Shown piece after piece: positions 30,785-41,949 of a DNA stretch of 64,000 nt. The number at the start of each line of letters is the position of its first letter. The stretch's first letter is position 1. Source of the stretch: Cordilura impudica (lineage: Eukaryota > Arthropoda > Insecta > Diptera > Scathophagidae); NCBI GenBank assembly GCA_963682025.1, contig OY821522.1, forward strand, positions 28,446,959 to 28,510,958, given 5' to 3'. The translations under genes were made by a program, and so were the position numbers. Under the pieces are notes generated by a model, which worked only from the letters and a program-made list of their open reading frames with translations, was not told where the DNA came from and did no database searches.

Positions 30785-33290
30785 TTAGATAGATAGATAG
30801 ATTCTTTATTGATTTTTTCATTCATTCGTTGTAATACTTATATAATTAAAATTAAAATCATAAATAATTAAATAATTACGGCATGGCTTAAAAAACCGTG
30901 TGCCGGAAATTTGGTATTGGTTAACAAATACATAAAAATTTAATGCTAATTAGGAATTTATATGATACATTTTTAAACAGCATTTTAAATTAAAAGTTAT
31001 ATTCATTAATTAATATTTTCCTATAATTTAAGGCTTTTGTTATATAATTATATAATGGGTACCAGTTTTCATTGGGACCACCGTTTAAAATATCAAACAT
31101 TTCACAATCTGTCAATCGTGTACAAAAAAAAGACATCAATCTCAGTTCTTTTAGCACAGGACACCTTTCTAAGAAATGTTCAACGTTTCTTCTTCCTTCA
31201 GATTACATAGTGAGCACATTCTGGATGATGGATATGACATGTTGATTATATTGTTCATTGCAGTATGAGAGACCTTTGGAATGATTCAAAAACTTACATG
31301 TTCTTTGTTGACTTTGGAGAGCTGATACATGGTAATCATGTTTAATTTCACCCTTCTTTTTTTCTGAGTTTTAAACATATATTATTCCATACGGATTTGC
31401 AAAGATTTGCGTTATTGAGACTTAAAATGTACTTAGAGGCCCGTTCATCTAAATCCTTATACCAATAACTTTTTTTGCTTACAATTGTCTTTGAGAGTTT
31501 ATGTGGTAATCTACGATTTTCATATTCGAATAGAGTTTTGAATATATCAAATGCAAACTGTATGTATATATTTGAGCCTCTCCCTGACCCGTTTCAATAG
31601 CAATCACATAATTTGGTGTATTATCTGGTAGTTTTAAGATTCTTTTTGTGAAAAACCTTTGCAGTTTATCTACATAATCGAGTCCTGAAAAACCTCATAT
31701 CTGTGCTTCATACGTTTTTATTGATCTGCAGACGGCTTGAAATAATTTCCATTTTGCTTTTAGTGACACATCCCTCTTACCAATAAATTCCTTCCATGTA
31801 ATATTAATACAAACTTTAGCAGCATCAATTTTAGAACATATGTGTTTAGTAAAAGCCGTAGAAGGTGTTAACAGAAATCCTAAATATTTATATTCATTTA
31901 CTACTTTCACTTCTATACCATTAAATGACCACTTTTCCTTTGACGACAAACGCTCGCTTTTTCGAAAGACCATTATATGTGATTTAGATTGGTCGACTTC
32001 CATTCCCCATGTCAAACAGTAAGTTTCAAAATTTTTTATCATTTTTTGTAGTTTTAAAAGTGTCTGATAATAGGACTATGTCATCAGCATATATAAGGAC
32101 TCTAATATTTATATCATCTATAAATAATCCATCTTCTATAGAATCATGTAGATCATTTAAGTACATGGCGAAGAGTAACGGCGATAACAAACATCCTTAT
32201 TTAACGCCTGAGTTTGTCTCGAAATATTCGGAAAGTTCGGATCCAGTCCATACTGCTGATTTGGTACGATTATAAATAATTTCAATGAAATTAACTACTT
32301 TGGTAGTTATGCCCAAATTATGGAGTTTGTATATTAACGGCCGTATTTATAATGAAAACTTATGCAGTATCTAGCATGGGTATTATTTATAATGCACTTG
32401 CTGCTGTGTTTGCTAAACTCAAATCAACAACCTTTCAAACACTGACTAAGTGTGTTAAAACAGCTGATGGTTGTCAAATTAAGCAAAACAAAATATATAA
32501 ATTATTTTTAAGTGCAAAGAAATATTTTTTACTTTGCGGATCTTTCAAACATTTTTTTTACATAATTTTCAAATTAAAATAATTTTGTGGTAAACTTAAC
32601 ACTTGTAAATATATATATTTAAAAAAATGAAGGAGTGAAATCACACAAATTGAAATGTAAACAGAGTTGTTTTTAAAGCTAATAGATGACAACAAAAAAT
32701 TGATTATGAATAAACTATGTGCTAACTAAAAACTAAGAATAATCGGTTGACTAGTAAGAACCTCGTTGAGCGCAACATGTAAACAGTAGCTAACTTTTCA
32801 TTCTGAATTCGGGGGTAATAGTTTTCTTGGGCCACATTTACAAGCCGGTCTTAAATCGATGAAGAAAGTATAAATTCTCTTCTTTTCGTGGAATTTGATG
32901 TTAACTATTGTTGATAAATTATAAATGTTGTCGGTAGTCGAATACCCTTTGGGGTATCCAGCTTGGAATTCATTGAGTATTTGATGTTTGTTTACTCATT
33001 CAGTCAATCTTTCGTGAATTACGCCCATCATAACCTTACCTATACAATTCATAAAAGGAATGCCTCTGTAGTGGCTTGGTCGACCCGTATCTCCTTTTTT
33101 AAGAAAAGGCAGTACAATACTTTTTTCGAAATTCTCCACAAAACCGTTCCCATTTAATATTTTCGTATAGGTGTCAACTAAAACCCTTAAATAATCATCG
33201 CCAGCATTAACGAAGAACTCATACGATATTCTGTCGTCACCCGGTTTTTCTAACTTTCCAAAGCATTAATCTTATTTCTTGTAAAGTAAA
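30785..33290 (-). pseudogene. Decayed LINE reverse transcriptase (minus strand)
   Basis: Read on the minus strand from 33290: KPGDDRISYEFF, LPFLKKGDT with YRGIPFMNCIGKVMMG, QAGYPKGYSTTDNIY and IYTFFIDL (first catalytic region). Then comes an inserted segment (32336-32838), then YKLHNLGITTKVV, GCLLSPLLFAMYLNDL, and catalytic IYADDIVLLS. Then SKSHIMVFRKSERLSSKEKW and YKYLGFLLTP (31695-32042). The glutamine before GCLL is a stop codon and frames shift several times. It ends in a CTAT/ATCT microsatellite tail (30785-30801) after AATAAA. This looks like an L2/CR1-like LINE, long dead. Confidence 0.85.
32336..32838. mobile_element. Unidentified insertion inside the decayed LINE
   Basis: LINE coding resemblance stops after CTCCATAATTTGGG-type sequence on the minus strand and resumes at GCCGGTCTTAAATCG. 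The ends are imperfect inverted repeats (ACGGCCGTATTTATAATG on the left; CATTTACAAGCCG on the right), suggesting a small DNA transposon. No coding capacity. Confidence 0.45.
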
Positions 33291-33366
33291 AGACTTATCA
33301 AGGTCATTATCAGAAAGTAGGTTTGCAGCATACTCAAAATGTTTAAAGTTAACATTTTACATTTTT
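33291..33366. other. Short junction, LINE to MITE
   Basis: No feature. The left TIR of the next MITE is missing here. Confidence 0.3.
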
Positions 33367-33844
33367 ATGATGTGTTTTTTACATATGTACTGTCAAATTT
33401 TCCCACAACAAAAGTTGTGCACATCGTGTGATACATATGAAACATAGTTTATGTACAATACATGAGGAATGTCACATGTACATTTTTCAATTAGAACAGG
33501 TTCTATTTTTGCATGACAAACATATGAAAATACAACACTGCTTGTGGCGAAAGAAAAACAGAGTAACTTATGGAGATTAATATTGAAAGAAAAATAAATT
33601 GATTAATATTAATTAACAATTAAAAAATATACAACTTTTTTTTAACAAAAAATATTTGTAAATTCACAAATTAAATCAGCTGTTGTTTATATTTAGAGGT
33701 TATGTCATACGGAAATACATATGCACGTGTGATAGCAAAAATTATGAATCGCATGTAAAAGACAATTTTGACAGACATGAGGAATTTCATACGGATAAAA
33801 AAAGTGAAAGTACATATGTAAAAACACATCGTGTAATAGCACCT
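33367..33844 (+). mobile_element. Harbinger-type MITE, left end truncated
   Basis: ATGATGTGTTTTTTACATAT onward matches the MITE copies at 4325 and 35138. The right end GTAATAGCACCT is intact and followed by TTA (33845-33847). The first ~13 bp of the left TIR (AGGTGCTATTA) are lost. Confidence 0.85.
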
Positions 33845-33904
33845 TTACTTGACATGCAATATAGTTTTCATTTTCAGCGATAGAATTTAACTTTTGTTCT
33901 ATTA

Positions 33905-34532
33905 AGGTGGAAACACAACTGGGACGAATGACGAATTTGGCATAGCTCGACGAATTTGTCGGCAACAATTCGTTGCGTAAATTCATCGAATGAAATACAA
34001 TAACGACGAATTCACATAACAGCTGTAACGTCAATTGAAATTGTTTGTAATTTATATAAATAAATATTGGAAAAATATGAATAAAAGAATTTTTAACTTT
34101 GTACGAGTTATTACAATTGTAAACATCATGTCCACGATGGTAAAAGCCTTTATTTTTGTACGGCAACGTTTAAAAAGGGCATGGTGGGTACGGCCTGTAA
34201 ACCTTGCTAGAAAAGACCTTGGCTTCCATCAAATCGGTTTTGCACAACTTAAGTTAAAATATGAAGAACACTTCTTTAAAGCAACGAGAATGACAGTGGA
34301 TAAATTTAATGCTCTTCTAACTTTACTTAAAGAAAGCCTGCAAAGGTTTTCCAGAAGAAAGCCTATTGACGAGGAGACACGTTTTGGTATTACTCTAATG
34401 TAAGAGCTTTGTAAAAATCTATTGTAAGGCAAATATTAAAATTTTTATATGTATCATTAGGTACCTATCTCAAGGTTGCAGTCCACAATTTTTGGCATGG
34501 ACTTACAAGATGGGTGTGTCAACTATAAGGAA
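33905..34532 (+). pseudogene. Harbinger transposase, N-terminal part, two exons
   Basis: A Harbinger-like TIR candidate AGGTGGAAACACAACTGGG begins at 33905 after TTA. The coding part starts at ATG 34077 (or 34127): RQRLKRAWWVRPVNLARKD, a FFKATRMTVDKFNALL segment and RKPIDEETRFGITL, the usual HARBI1/ALP1-type N-terminal helix-turn-helix region. An intron with GTAAGAG and CATTAG ends (34400-34460, 61 nt) is followed by YLSQGCSPQFLAW and MGVSTIRK. The frame is open across the splice. It is then cut by the family-2 repeat at 34533. No catalytic Asp is present in this part. Confidence 0.85.
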
Positions 34533-35134
34533 AACAAGTAGGAGTGTAAAATTCGGCTATGCCGAATCTTTGATACCCTCCACCTAGGTTTTCTTGCACT
34601 ATTTGTAACAAATTTAGATAAAATATTTGAAAATGTAAACAATTTGATCAATTTAGTAATTTATTACAACAAATACTCTGAATTTTCAGCATTTACGTTT
34701 AACAATTTTAAAGTCAATAGAAGATATTAAACAAAATATATTTTTAAATTTCGGATCTTTTTCGGAATACTTGACCATGTCTTATATTTTAAAAGCACTA
34801 GCGTTAATCAGTTTTATTTTTTCGATCTTATTATGACATTCCATTTGTAACGCATCGATAAATGGATTTCTTACTTTTGTCGAATTGTAGGGATTTTTTG
34901 AAAATTTTTTTTTAACAACTTAATATTATATACGTTTCAATTTTAAACTTTAAAATTAAAAATATCTATCTTTTTTAAATCTGGTAATAACTATATAATA
35001 TGGAGATAGTAAATACGTGGCTTCTTTAATAAGAATGACAAGTAAAAAGCACTTTTGTGCAGTTTACTTGTTTTTGTGCATTTTTTTTAATACATACATA
35101 AGTACGCCATCTTTGTAGATCTCTTCGATTATAT
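34533..35134 (-). mobile_element. Helentron-like repeat, family 2, copy b (partial)
   Basis: It begins AACAAGTAGGAGTG, the hairpin ATTCGGC TAT GCCGAAT, then GATACCCTCCACCTAGG. On the minus strand this is the closing end of family 2. The opposite (GGAGGGTATA) end is absent; sequence identity fades before the MITE at 35138. Confidence 0.7.
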
Positions 35135-35137
35135 TAA

Positions 35138-35614
35138 AGGTGCTATTAGATGATGTGTTTTTTACATATGTACTGTCAAATTTTCCCACAACAAAAGTTG
35201 TACACATCGTGTGATACATATGAAACATTGTTTATGTACAATACATGAAGAAAGTCACATGTACATTTTTCAATTAGAACAGGTTCTATTTTTGCATGAA
35301 AATACAACACTGCTTGTGGCGAAAGAAAAACAGAGTAAATTTTAACGATTAATATTGAAAGAAAAATAAATTGTTTAGTATTAACAATTAAAAAATATAT
35401 AACCTTTTTTTTAACAATAAATTTTTGTAAATTCACAAATTAAATCAGCTGTTGTTTACACTTAGAGGTTATGTCATACGGAAATACATATGCACGTGTG
35501 ATAGCAAAAATTATGAATCGTATGTAAAAGACAATTTTGACAGACATGAGGAATTTCATATGGATAAAAAAAGTGACAGTACATATGTAAAAAACACTTC
35601 GTGTAATAGCACCT
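35138..35614 (+). mobile_element. Harbinger-type MITE, complete, 477 bp
   Basis: Starts AGGTGCTATTAGATGATG and ends TGTAATAGCACCT. TAA flanks both ends (35135-35137 and 35615-35617), a TWA target duplication. The TIR is about 40 bp with mismatches. Body matches the two other copies. This copy defines the ends of the family. Confidence 0.9.
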
Positions 35615-35681
35615 TAAGTAAGTTTGTAAATAAAAAGAATATTAAAATATTATAAATGTAAACATAATTGATTTTAGAAAA

Positions 35682-35885
35682 ATGTCCGATTCGTTTTTCG
35701 ATGATGCTGAAAACACATCAAAGAAATACAGAAAACAAAGGTTTTACTCAAGTTAGTTGAGAGACGAGAAGCTAATGGGATAGAACGGGTCAAAGATGAC
35801 GACTTTAAATACAGATGCAAGGCTTGTGAAAAAATATTAAATTGCGATAAATCAGATCTAAGTATACATGCTAATAACCAAAATT
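35682..35885 (+). pseudogene. Fragment of a BED/C2H2-like zinc-finger protein
   Basis: Starts ATGTCCGATTCG (MSDSFFDDAENTSKKYRK). After a frame change near 35745 it reads LVERREANGIERVKDDDFKY, RCKACEKILNCDKSDLSIHA. C-X2-C followed by an Asp-Leu-X-X-His resembles BED-like fingers that begin many transposases and their domesticated relatives. It stops within 60 aa and is out of frame, so it is a relic. The parent gene cannot be named. Confidence 0.55.
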
Positions 35886-36342
35886 ATGTTTACGTTAAAA
35901 GATCCCATTTGCAAGCCATTTTAATTAATTGTGTAAATTTTAAATGCACATCTAGCCATATAAAAGATGAATTATACAGAATAGTAAAAATATTTTTTTT
36001 TATAATATCTGTTGATTTTTTATATTGTTTTTATTCTAATGATATTCTTATCTTATTTTTTATGATATTTTTTTCGTGTTTATGTTATTTTTGCATTATT
36101 GAAATTGAAAATTAACAAATTAAAAATAATTTTTTTTTTGAAAAATTGAAAAAAGTAGTGTAGGGAAAAATGTAGAGAGAAAAAAGTGGGTGTAGGGAAA
36201 AAAGGGATTTTTTTCATTAGCGTAGAGATTTCTGTAAAAATCTCCTGGCATCACTGGTACCTATTAAAAAACAATGTAAGATTTCACAAAACAATGCGAC
36301 GTATATCTGCTTTGTTCAAAAGCTTTCATAAGACTAAATGAA
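35886..36342. other. AT-rich interval, no gene seen
   Basis: A purine-rich repetitive stretch (GTAGGGAAAAA, GTAGAGAGAAAAAA) lies at 36160-36215. No coding evidence. Confidence 0.35.
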
Positions 36343-36860
36343 ATTGTTACTTATGCATGAAACACATAGACGACAGAGGCTACACAAACACACGGATACA
36401 AATGCTACTGGCTACAATTGTAGTCGTGTAGTCAACTACTTAATTTTTTTGAAAACGACAGCAACATATAACAACAATATAAACAGCTGTTTTTATACAA
36501 AATCATTTTTATTTCAGTAGTGCCAATTATATTTTTTTTTAACTTTATAAAAATAGAAAAACATGTATGATTCTATATAAAATTGTCTTAAATATATTAC
36601 TTATTTATAATGCATTATTATAACGTAAAAATAAATAAATAAATTTACTTATTAATAGAATTATTATAGCATTTCATTTTGCGATTAATTTTTTCAACAA
36701 AATAAAATATTTCATAGCACTAATATCTTTTACATATTTTGTTATATTGTCAACACTATTTTTATTTTGTAGCCAACAAAAACAGAAATTAGCCTAAGTT
36801 GACTACAGCAGCAAAAGTGGTCATGTAGTCGTGTAGCTGTGTTGGTGTCAAAATAATCGT
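36343..36860 (+). mobile_element. MITE-like repeat R6, copy 1
   Basis: Ends form an imperfect inverted repeat of about 55 bp (left ACACAAACACACGG to GTAGTCAACT, right AGTTGACTAC to GTGTTGGTGTC). It matches 45425-45736 plus 46531-46563, including AACGTAAAAATAAATAAATA and TATTTTGTTATATTGTCAAC. No coding capacity. Confidence 0.6.
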
Positions 36861-37414
36861 TTTCATATAAACGTGTGTCTTCTTCGAGCACTTTTGATGA
36901 TTAAAAACTGATTAATCACATGCGGTATTAGAAAAAGATTAAGAAATGATTTTTGCTTACGCTTAAAAAGTGATTTATAGAAAAATGACATTAAATATGA
37001 CTCAAAAATAAGTCGAAATTAATCAGAGAATTGGATAAAAAAGGTTCTCAAGATGAGTCGGGGGTAAGGTAATATTTCCTCCCAACAAAAGAATATTTTG
37101 TGATCAGCAAAAGAGCGCATTTATGACTGTTTTAATAGCACAGAGGAGTCAAAAAAGACTCCACATGATCACTTATTGCATAAATTGTTTACTGGGATTT
37201 TATTCACTATCTGTAGAAACAGTAAAACAAATCTGCACACAATTTCAATTCTATTTCGTTTACAATGATACGATCACTTTGTTTACTAGCTAGTAGTAAA
37301 ATAAGAAAATAGTATTATAATACAGCGTAATGATGAATTGTACTTCTCAATTAGTTTATTTTTAATGTGCCATAAGAAGTTCGGTTTGTGCCAAGAAATG
37401 AATCAATATATGCT
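36861..37414. other. AT-rich interval, no gene seen
   Basis: No recognised feature up to the U1 copies. Confidence 0.35.
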
Positions 37415-37530
37415 TCCCAGGGCGAAGCTTAATCATTGCACTTTGATTGAGTTGAGCCCGCGACTATTCCTGATGTGGATAGCTCGTGTCTACAATTTTT
37501 GGTAGTTGGGAATGGCGTTTGTGCAAAGGG
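37415..37530 (+). pseudogene. U1 snRNA pseudogene, copy 1 (5' truncated)
   Basis: Closely resembles the 3' two thirds of insect U1 snRNA. Landmarks in order: CATTGCAC, GAGTTGA, a GACTATTCCTGATGTGGATA stem, then AATTTTTGGTAG, the Sm-binding site (37493-37504), and GGGAATGGCGTTTG, the 3' stem-loop. The 5' end with the splice-site-pairing ACUUACCUG and stem-loop I is missing, so it could not act in 5' splice-site recognition. U1 forms the core of the U1 snRNP. Confidence 0.85.
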
Positions 37531-37546
37531 AAGCATGAACACTTGT

Positions 37547-37665
37547 TTCCCAGAGCGAGGCTTAATCATTGCACTTTGATTGAGCTGAGCTCCGCGATTA
37601 TTCCTAATGCGGAATAACTCGAGCATTAAATTCTCGGTAGTCCGGGAATGGCGTTTGCCTGCGCC
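37547..37665 (+). pseudogene. U1 snRNA pseudogene, copy 2 (5' truncated)
   Basis: A tandem relative of the copy at 37415, offset 133 bp. GAGCGAGGCTTAATCATTGC, GCGATTATTCCTAATG, AATAACTCG and CGGGAATGGCGTTTGC match U1, in places better than copy 1. Its Sm site is damaged (AAATTCTCGGTAG). Both share CTTAATCATTGCACTTTGAT, which differs from canonical U1, so one arose by duplication of the other. Confidence 0.85.
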
Positions 37666-38099
37666 AAACATTAAATAATAAATTTTAAAAATGTATTATA
37701 ATTAAATATTATTGACATTATATTATTATCATCTGAGAAAAAAAATTTTTTTAAACACCAATTTTTAACAGGGTAGAATTTTATGGTTTCAATACTACTT
37801 TTGAATGCAAGTATGTACTAAAAGTAGAACCCTTAAAATCATACTATTTTTTGCAACCCTAAAAATTGCAATATTTTGTATAAATAAAATAATTTATATT
37901 TTATTATTTTTAATATGCGCTTATTATCGAAATACATATACAGAATATATGAATGTTATTTATAGTATTTTGATATTTGCAACAGTAGTCTGTATGTATC
38001 AATATGTAATATTTTGTGATCTTATAAAAATCGCAGAATATTGATATTGATTTTATATAGTTTCTTTTATTAATTAATTAACTTAAATATTACACCATA
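37666..38099. other. AT-rich interval, no gene seen
   Basis: The 79-aa hydrophobic frame at 37805-38044 is AT-rich with no motif; I regard it as chance. GTAATATTTTGTGATC and AAAATCGCAGAATA recur near 44860. Confidence 0.4.
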
Positions 38100-38706
38100 A
38101 AATGTTGATATTGGTGAATTTTTATATTACTACCTCAACAACCATAAAAAAACAAGTACAGCTGTGACAAAATACAAAATTTAGAATAACAATATAGGAA
38201 AACATCATATTTTTTTTTACCTTTTCAGTGATTTCTCGGCACCTATGAAACCTATTGTCACGATTTAAAAAACAGAAACCTTCTCGTGATGTTGTTGTAT
38301 CATTCTCACTAACAACAAGCGCCCTAGCTGTCCTATTGAGAACGTTATCGTGACAAGAACAACATAGTCAAATCATATTTTTTCAAGACTTTTTTTACTC
38401 CATCGTTCAATTCTCGGGACCAGATAAGCCGATTTGGACGATTTTAAATACCAAACTTTTCAGGATGTTACTGAATCATTTTTTATACCAACGATCAACC
38501 TAGTTGCCCGATTGAAGCCGTCATCGTGATTTCCACAGACGGACAGACGGACAGCCGGACAGACGGACATCGCTATATCAACTCCGCTTGTTATAAGGAT
38601 CACAAATATATATATTTTATGGGGTCCAGATTTTTTTTTCTAATTATTACAAACGGAATGACAAACTTATATATACCCTCTGCACACTGCAGTGGAGGGT
38701 ATAAAA
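38100..38706 (-). mobile_element. Helentron-like repeat, family 2, copy c
   Basis: Contains GTGATTTCTCGGCACC-type text, the run CAGACGGACAGACGGACA (38531-38570) and the end CCCTCTGCACACTGC plus GGAGGGTATA. On the minus strand the latter is the opening hairpin. The closing ATTCGGC end is missing. Confidence 0.7.
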
Positions 38707-39269
38707 ACTCATTGATGAACTCGGTAACTCTATTTTATAAAGACAACAAAAAGTTAACATGCCAAACTTATGTTCATATTTGTAAAAGAATAATGGAAAA
38801 ACGTATGAAATAAAAAACCAGCCCGTGTATACTCTTAACATTGTTCTGTATGATATCTAGTTGAAAATATTGACATTCATGTTAAAATAGAAATAACTAT
38901 TGCAAAGCTAATTAGAACAAAAATTGTGGCGCCATCTACTGTGACATAGTCACGCTGAGCAAAATGAAGTGACACTCTGTTAATACAAAAGAAATGTATT
39001 TTCCCCACACAAAATATTGCAGAAAATTATGAAAATAAAATAACATGCAGTTGTTATGGATATACACACATATATAGAATATATGTATATTATTTGTATT
39101 ATTTAATATGTTTATGTATACATATGTAAATATTACACACAAAAATACAACATCAAACGTTATTTTTGTTTTTTTCTCTTTAAATAAATTTATACATAAA
39201 TTTTTTTTGCTAAATTTACATTGTTTTTTTTTTATTAACAACTAGGTATTTTAGCATTATTTGCTTTAG
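38707..39269. repeat. Unclassified repeat R8, copy 1, and flanks
   Basis: 38920-39020 (GTGGCGCCATCTACTGTG, ACACTCTGTTAATAC, ATTTTCCCCACAC) matches 44553-44660 loosely. It is otherwise AT-rich. The minus frame at 38936-39241 is not supported. Confidence 0.4.
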
Positions 39270-40086
39270 ATGTTGGTGAATTTTTACTCCCTTTATATTA
39301 ACTCGTAGTGTCTGCTTGTCGAAAAAATTTTGGATCGATTTTAACCCCTTTCCCGTGACCCATTCGATCTGAAGTTTTGCAGGCAGGCTTGTGGTAATGA
39401 CAGAAATGATCTAACAAATTTTTTAGTGATGCCAAAACAATGGAAACTTTAAAATTTTTCTACCAGATTTAATAAAAAAAAATGTACAAAGGGTTAGTTT
39501 TTATTATATTATTACCACAACGACCACAAAAACAACAAGTTTAGCTATGACAACAACACAACGTTTAGAATAACAACAAGAACAATATAGAAACATCATA
39601 TTTTTCATTTTGTTTTTACTTTTTCAGAGATTTCCCTGGACCTCTTCCACCGATTTTAATGATTTTTAAAACAGAAATCTTCCCATGAATTTAGTGAATC
39701 ATTCTCAATAAAAATGATCACTGTAGTTGCACTATTGAGGGTGTGATTGTGACAAGAACAACATAGAAAATTATATTTTTTCAAGACTTTTTTTAGTTCT
39801 TCATTCAAATCTCGGGCCGTAATCGACCTATTTGGACGATTTAAAATAGCGAACTTCTCAGGATGTTAATGAATCATTTTTTATATCAACGAGCACCCTA
39901 GCTGCCCGATTGATGCCGTGATCATGATTTCCACAGACGGACAGACGGACATCGCTATATGAACTCCGGTTGTTATAAGGATAACAAATATATATATTTT
40001 ATGGGGTCCAAAATTTTTTTTCAAATTATTACAAACGGATTGACAAACTTATATATACCCTCTGCACACTGGAGTGGAGGGTATAA
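39270..40086 (-). mobile_element. Helentron-like repeat, family 2, copy d
   Basis: Begins GGTGAATTTTTACTCCCTTT, holds TCTGAAGTTTTGCAGGCAGG, the CAGACGGACAGACGGACATC microsatellite and ends GGAGTGGAGGGTATAA. It aligns with the second half of copy e (47925-49300). Confidence 0.75.
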
Positions 40087-40562
40087 TAAAAATATATCGA
40101 TAAAGAAATATGTCTTCGAATTAACAACTTTTTTATAACATTTCCATTGTATTTCAGAAAGTGTCGACAAATTATTGATTTAATTTCAGGACTATAATTT
40201 TATTTCAGAATTATCAGTATCAATGTAATAGTTATTGTCATCGCTGACTCACTAAAATGTAATGGTTTAAGAACTCGATATAACAAATTAAAATTTGTTT
40301 TTATCCCATAGAATATTCTTTAATTTTTCCTACAGATACTTGTGTACTATAAATTGCATCACAAATTATTGAATATTTTTAAAAATTATCAATTGTATTT
40401 CATGATAAATAGTTAGAAACCTGCAAAGAAATCATTCGTAATACATATATGTATGAAAATTTGCTTATCAGTGAAGCCATTGTGAATGCAATGATTTCTT
40501 TGATTTATTTGAAATTCATATGAAGTATGTATAAACAAAAATCAGTACTTTATTTATATATA
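40087..40562. other. AT-rich interval, no gene seen
   Basis: No supported feature. Confidence 0.35.
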
Positions 40563-41677
40563 CTAGCAGATTACAGCCCTCGTAATTCGAGTGCAAATTC
40601 TAGGAAATTTTATTTTTTCATTAAATAAAGACCTAAAGGTATGCTAATCAATTATTGCCAATTCATAAATCAACACAAAAACAAATAAGAAAATTATAGT
40701 CGGTATAGACCGACTATACGATACCCTATACCATGCGTTTAGAGACCCTATCTCTTAGACAAAACTAACTGGATATAAAAAATAAGCATAAACCAAATTT
40801 GAGTGGGATTTTTATTAATTTTTTTGGTTGCAGATATGAAAAAGTTCATATCGGATGCTATATATATATGGGGACTAGGCCCAAAAATGGACCGATCCTG
40901 ACCACGTTTGGTAAAGTCTCTTGTATTTTGCAAAAATATATACAAACAAAATTTGAGAAGAATCAGTGCAATATTTTTGTTTCTGATAGATATAAGTGAA
41001 GATCGGGAAGCAGCTCTATATGGGGCCTGTGACTAAGAGTTGTCCCATAGGGATCATTTTTGGACTACTCATTAATGGATCTAATAAACGCATACAAACG
41101 CATAAGATCTATATGACAGTTTGGATGTTATGGCAATTTATGTCGATTTCATAGGGGTCATTTGTATGGTGGGCTAGGTCTTAACAAGGACCGATTCCCA
41201 CCAATTTCAATAGTGTTCATCCTTTGGCCGATAGAAGCTTATATACCAAATTTCATCAAAATATATTCATATTTGCGACCTGCAGTTTGATTACAAGGTT
41301 TACATGGACACAAAGACGGACGGACGGACATCGTTAAGTCGAATCAGATAGTGATTCTGATTCGATAGGTATAATAAAAGATGGGTCTAGGTCAAATATT
41401 TTTGGAAGTTACAAACAGCAGCACAAAGTCATTATACCCAAACAACATAGTGGTATAGGGTATAAAAAAACAAATTCCTTTTTATTACAAACACATTAAT
41501 AAATTTAATAAACACACACATAGTATTGTATAATTTTATGTATGTGTTAGTAGCAACTTTAAATGAAATTTACTCAAAATAAAGGAAAAAATTTTCAAAT
41601 CTGTAAATCTGCAAATCGGCTAACAAAAGAAATACCTTTCAAATAATATACGTTTGGTCAAAATCGGGATAAAACGA
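40563..41677 (-). mobile_element. Helitron-like repeat R5, split by family-1 copy D
   Basis: Pieces 40563-40682 and 41469-41677 match 19855-20020 and 29890-30060. On the minus strand it ends GGGCTGTAATCTGCTAGT, like the Helitron 3' terminus CTAG followed by host T. No helicase frame. Confidence 0.6.
40683..41468 (-). mobile_element. Helentron/DINE-like repeat, family 1, copy D
   Basis: The only family-1 copy on the minus strand. It starts (plus coordinates) AACAAATAAGAAAATTATAG with the palindrome GTCGGTATAGACCGAC and ends ACATAGTGGTATAGGGTATA. GGACGGACGGAC is at 41318. Confidence 0.9.
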
Positions 41678-41830
41678 TTGAACTTTAATGAAAGCCAATT
41701 CAGGCATTGATTGTGTTTTCCATAAATTCAGCCCGCAATTGACTTCTACCATCCTTTGGCTATTCCCAATTTCCTCCACAAGTGCTCGCATCATAGCTAT
41801 GCTATTAATTTTTTTATTTAATTTTTCTTT
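41678..41830 (-). other. Short unexplained open frame
   Basis: On the minus strand about 45 codons are open with protein-like content (MMRALVEEIGNSQRMVEV, CGLNLWKTQSMPELAF). I do not recognise it. It lies between the R5 repeat and the Vac14 relic and could be a further host-gene or transposon fragment. Confidence 0.25.
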
Positions 41831-41949
41831 AAAATAAATTTAATTTCGAAATTTCACGCTTGATTATAATGAAACACGATTTATTATTTATTTATTTATT
41901 GTATTAAAAATCAAGCAATTAAAAATAAAATATAAACAAACATTAAATA

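Noticed and set aside
37805..38044. 79-aa hydrophobic frame as a possible membrane protein
   Set aside because: AT-rich codon content only (Ile, Phe, Tyr), no start context or homologous repeat, and parts recur in non-coding DNA near 44860.
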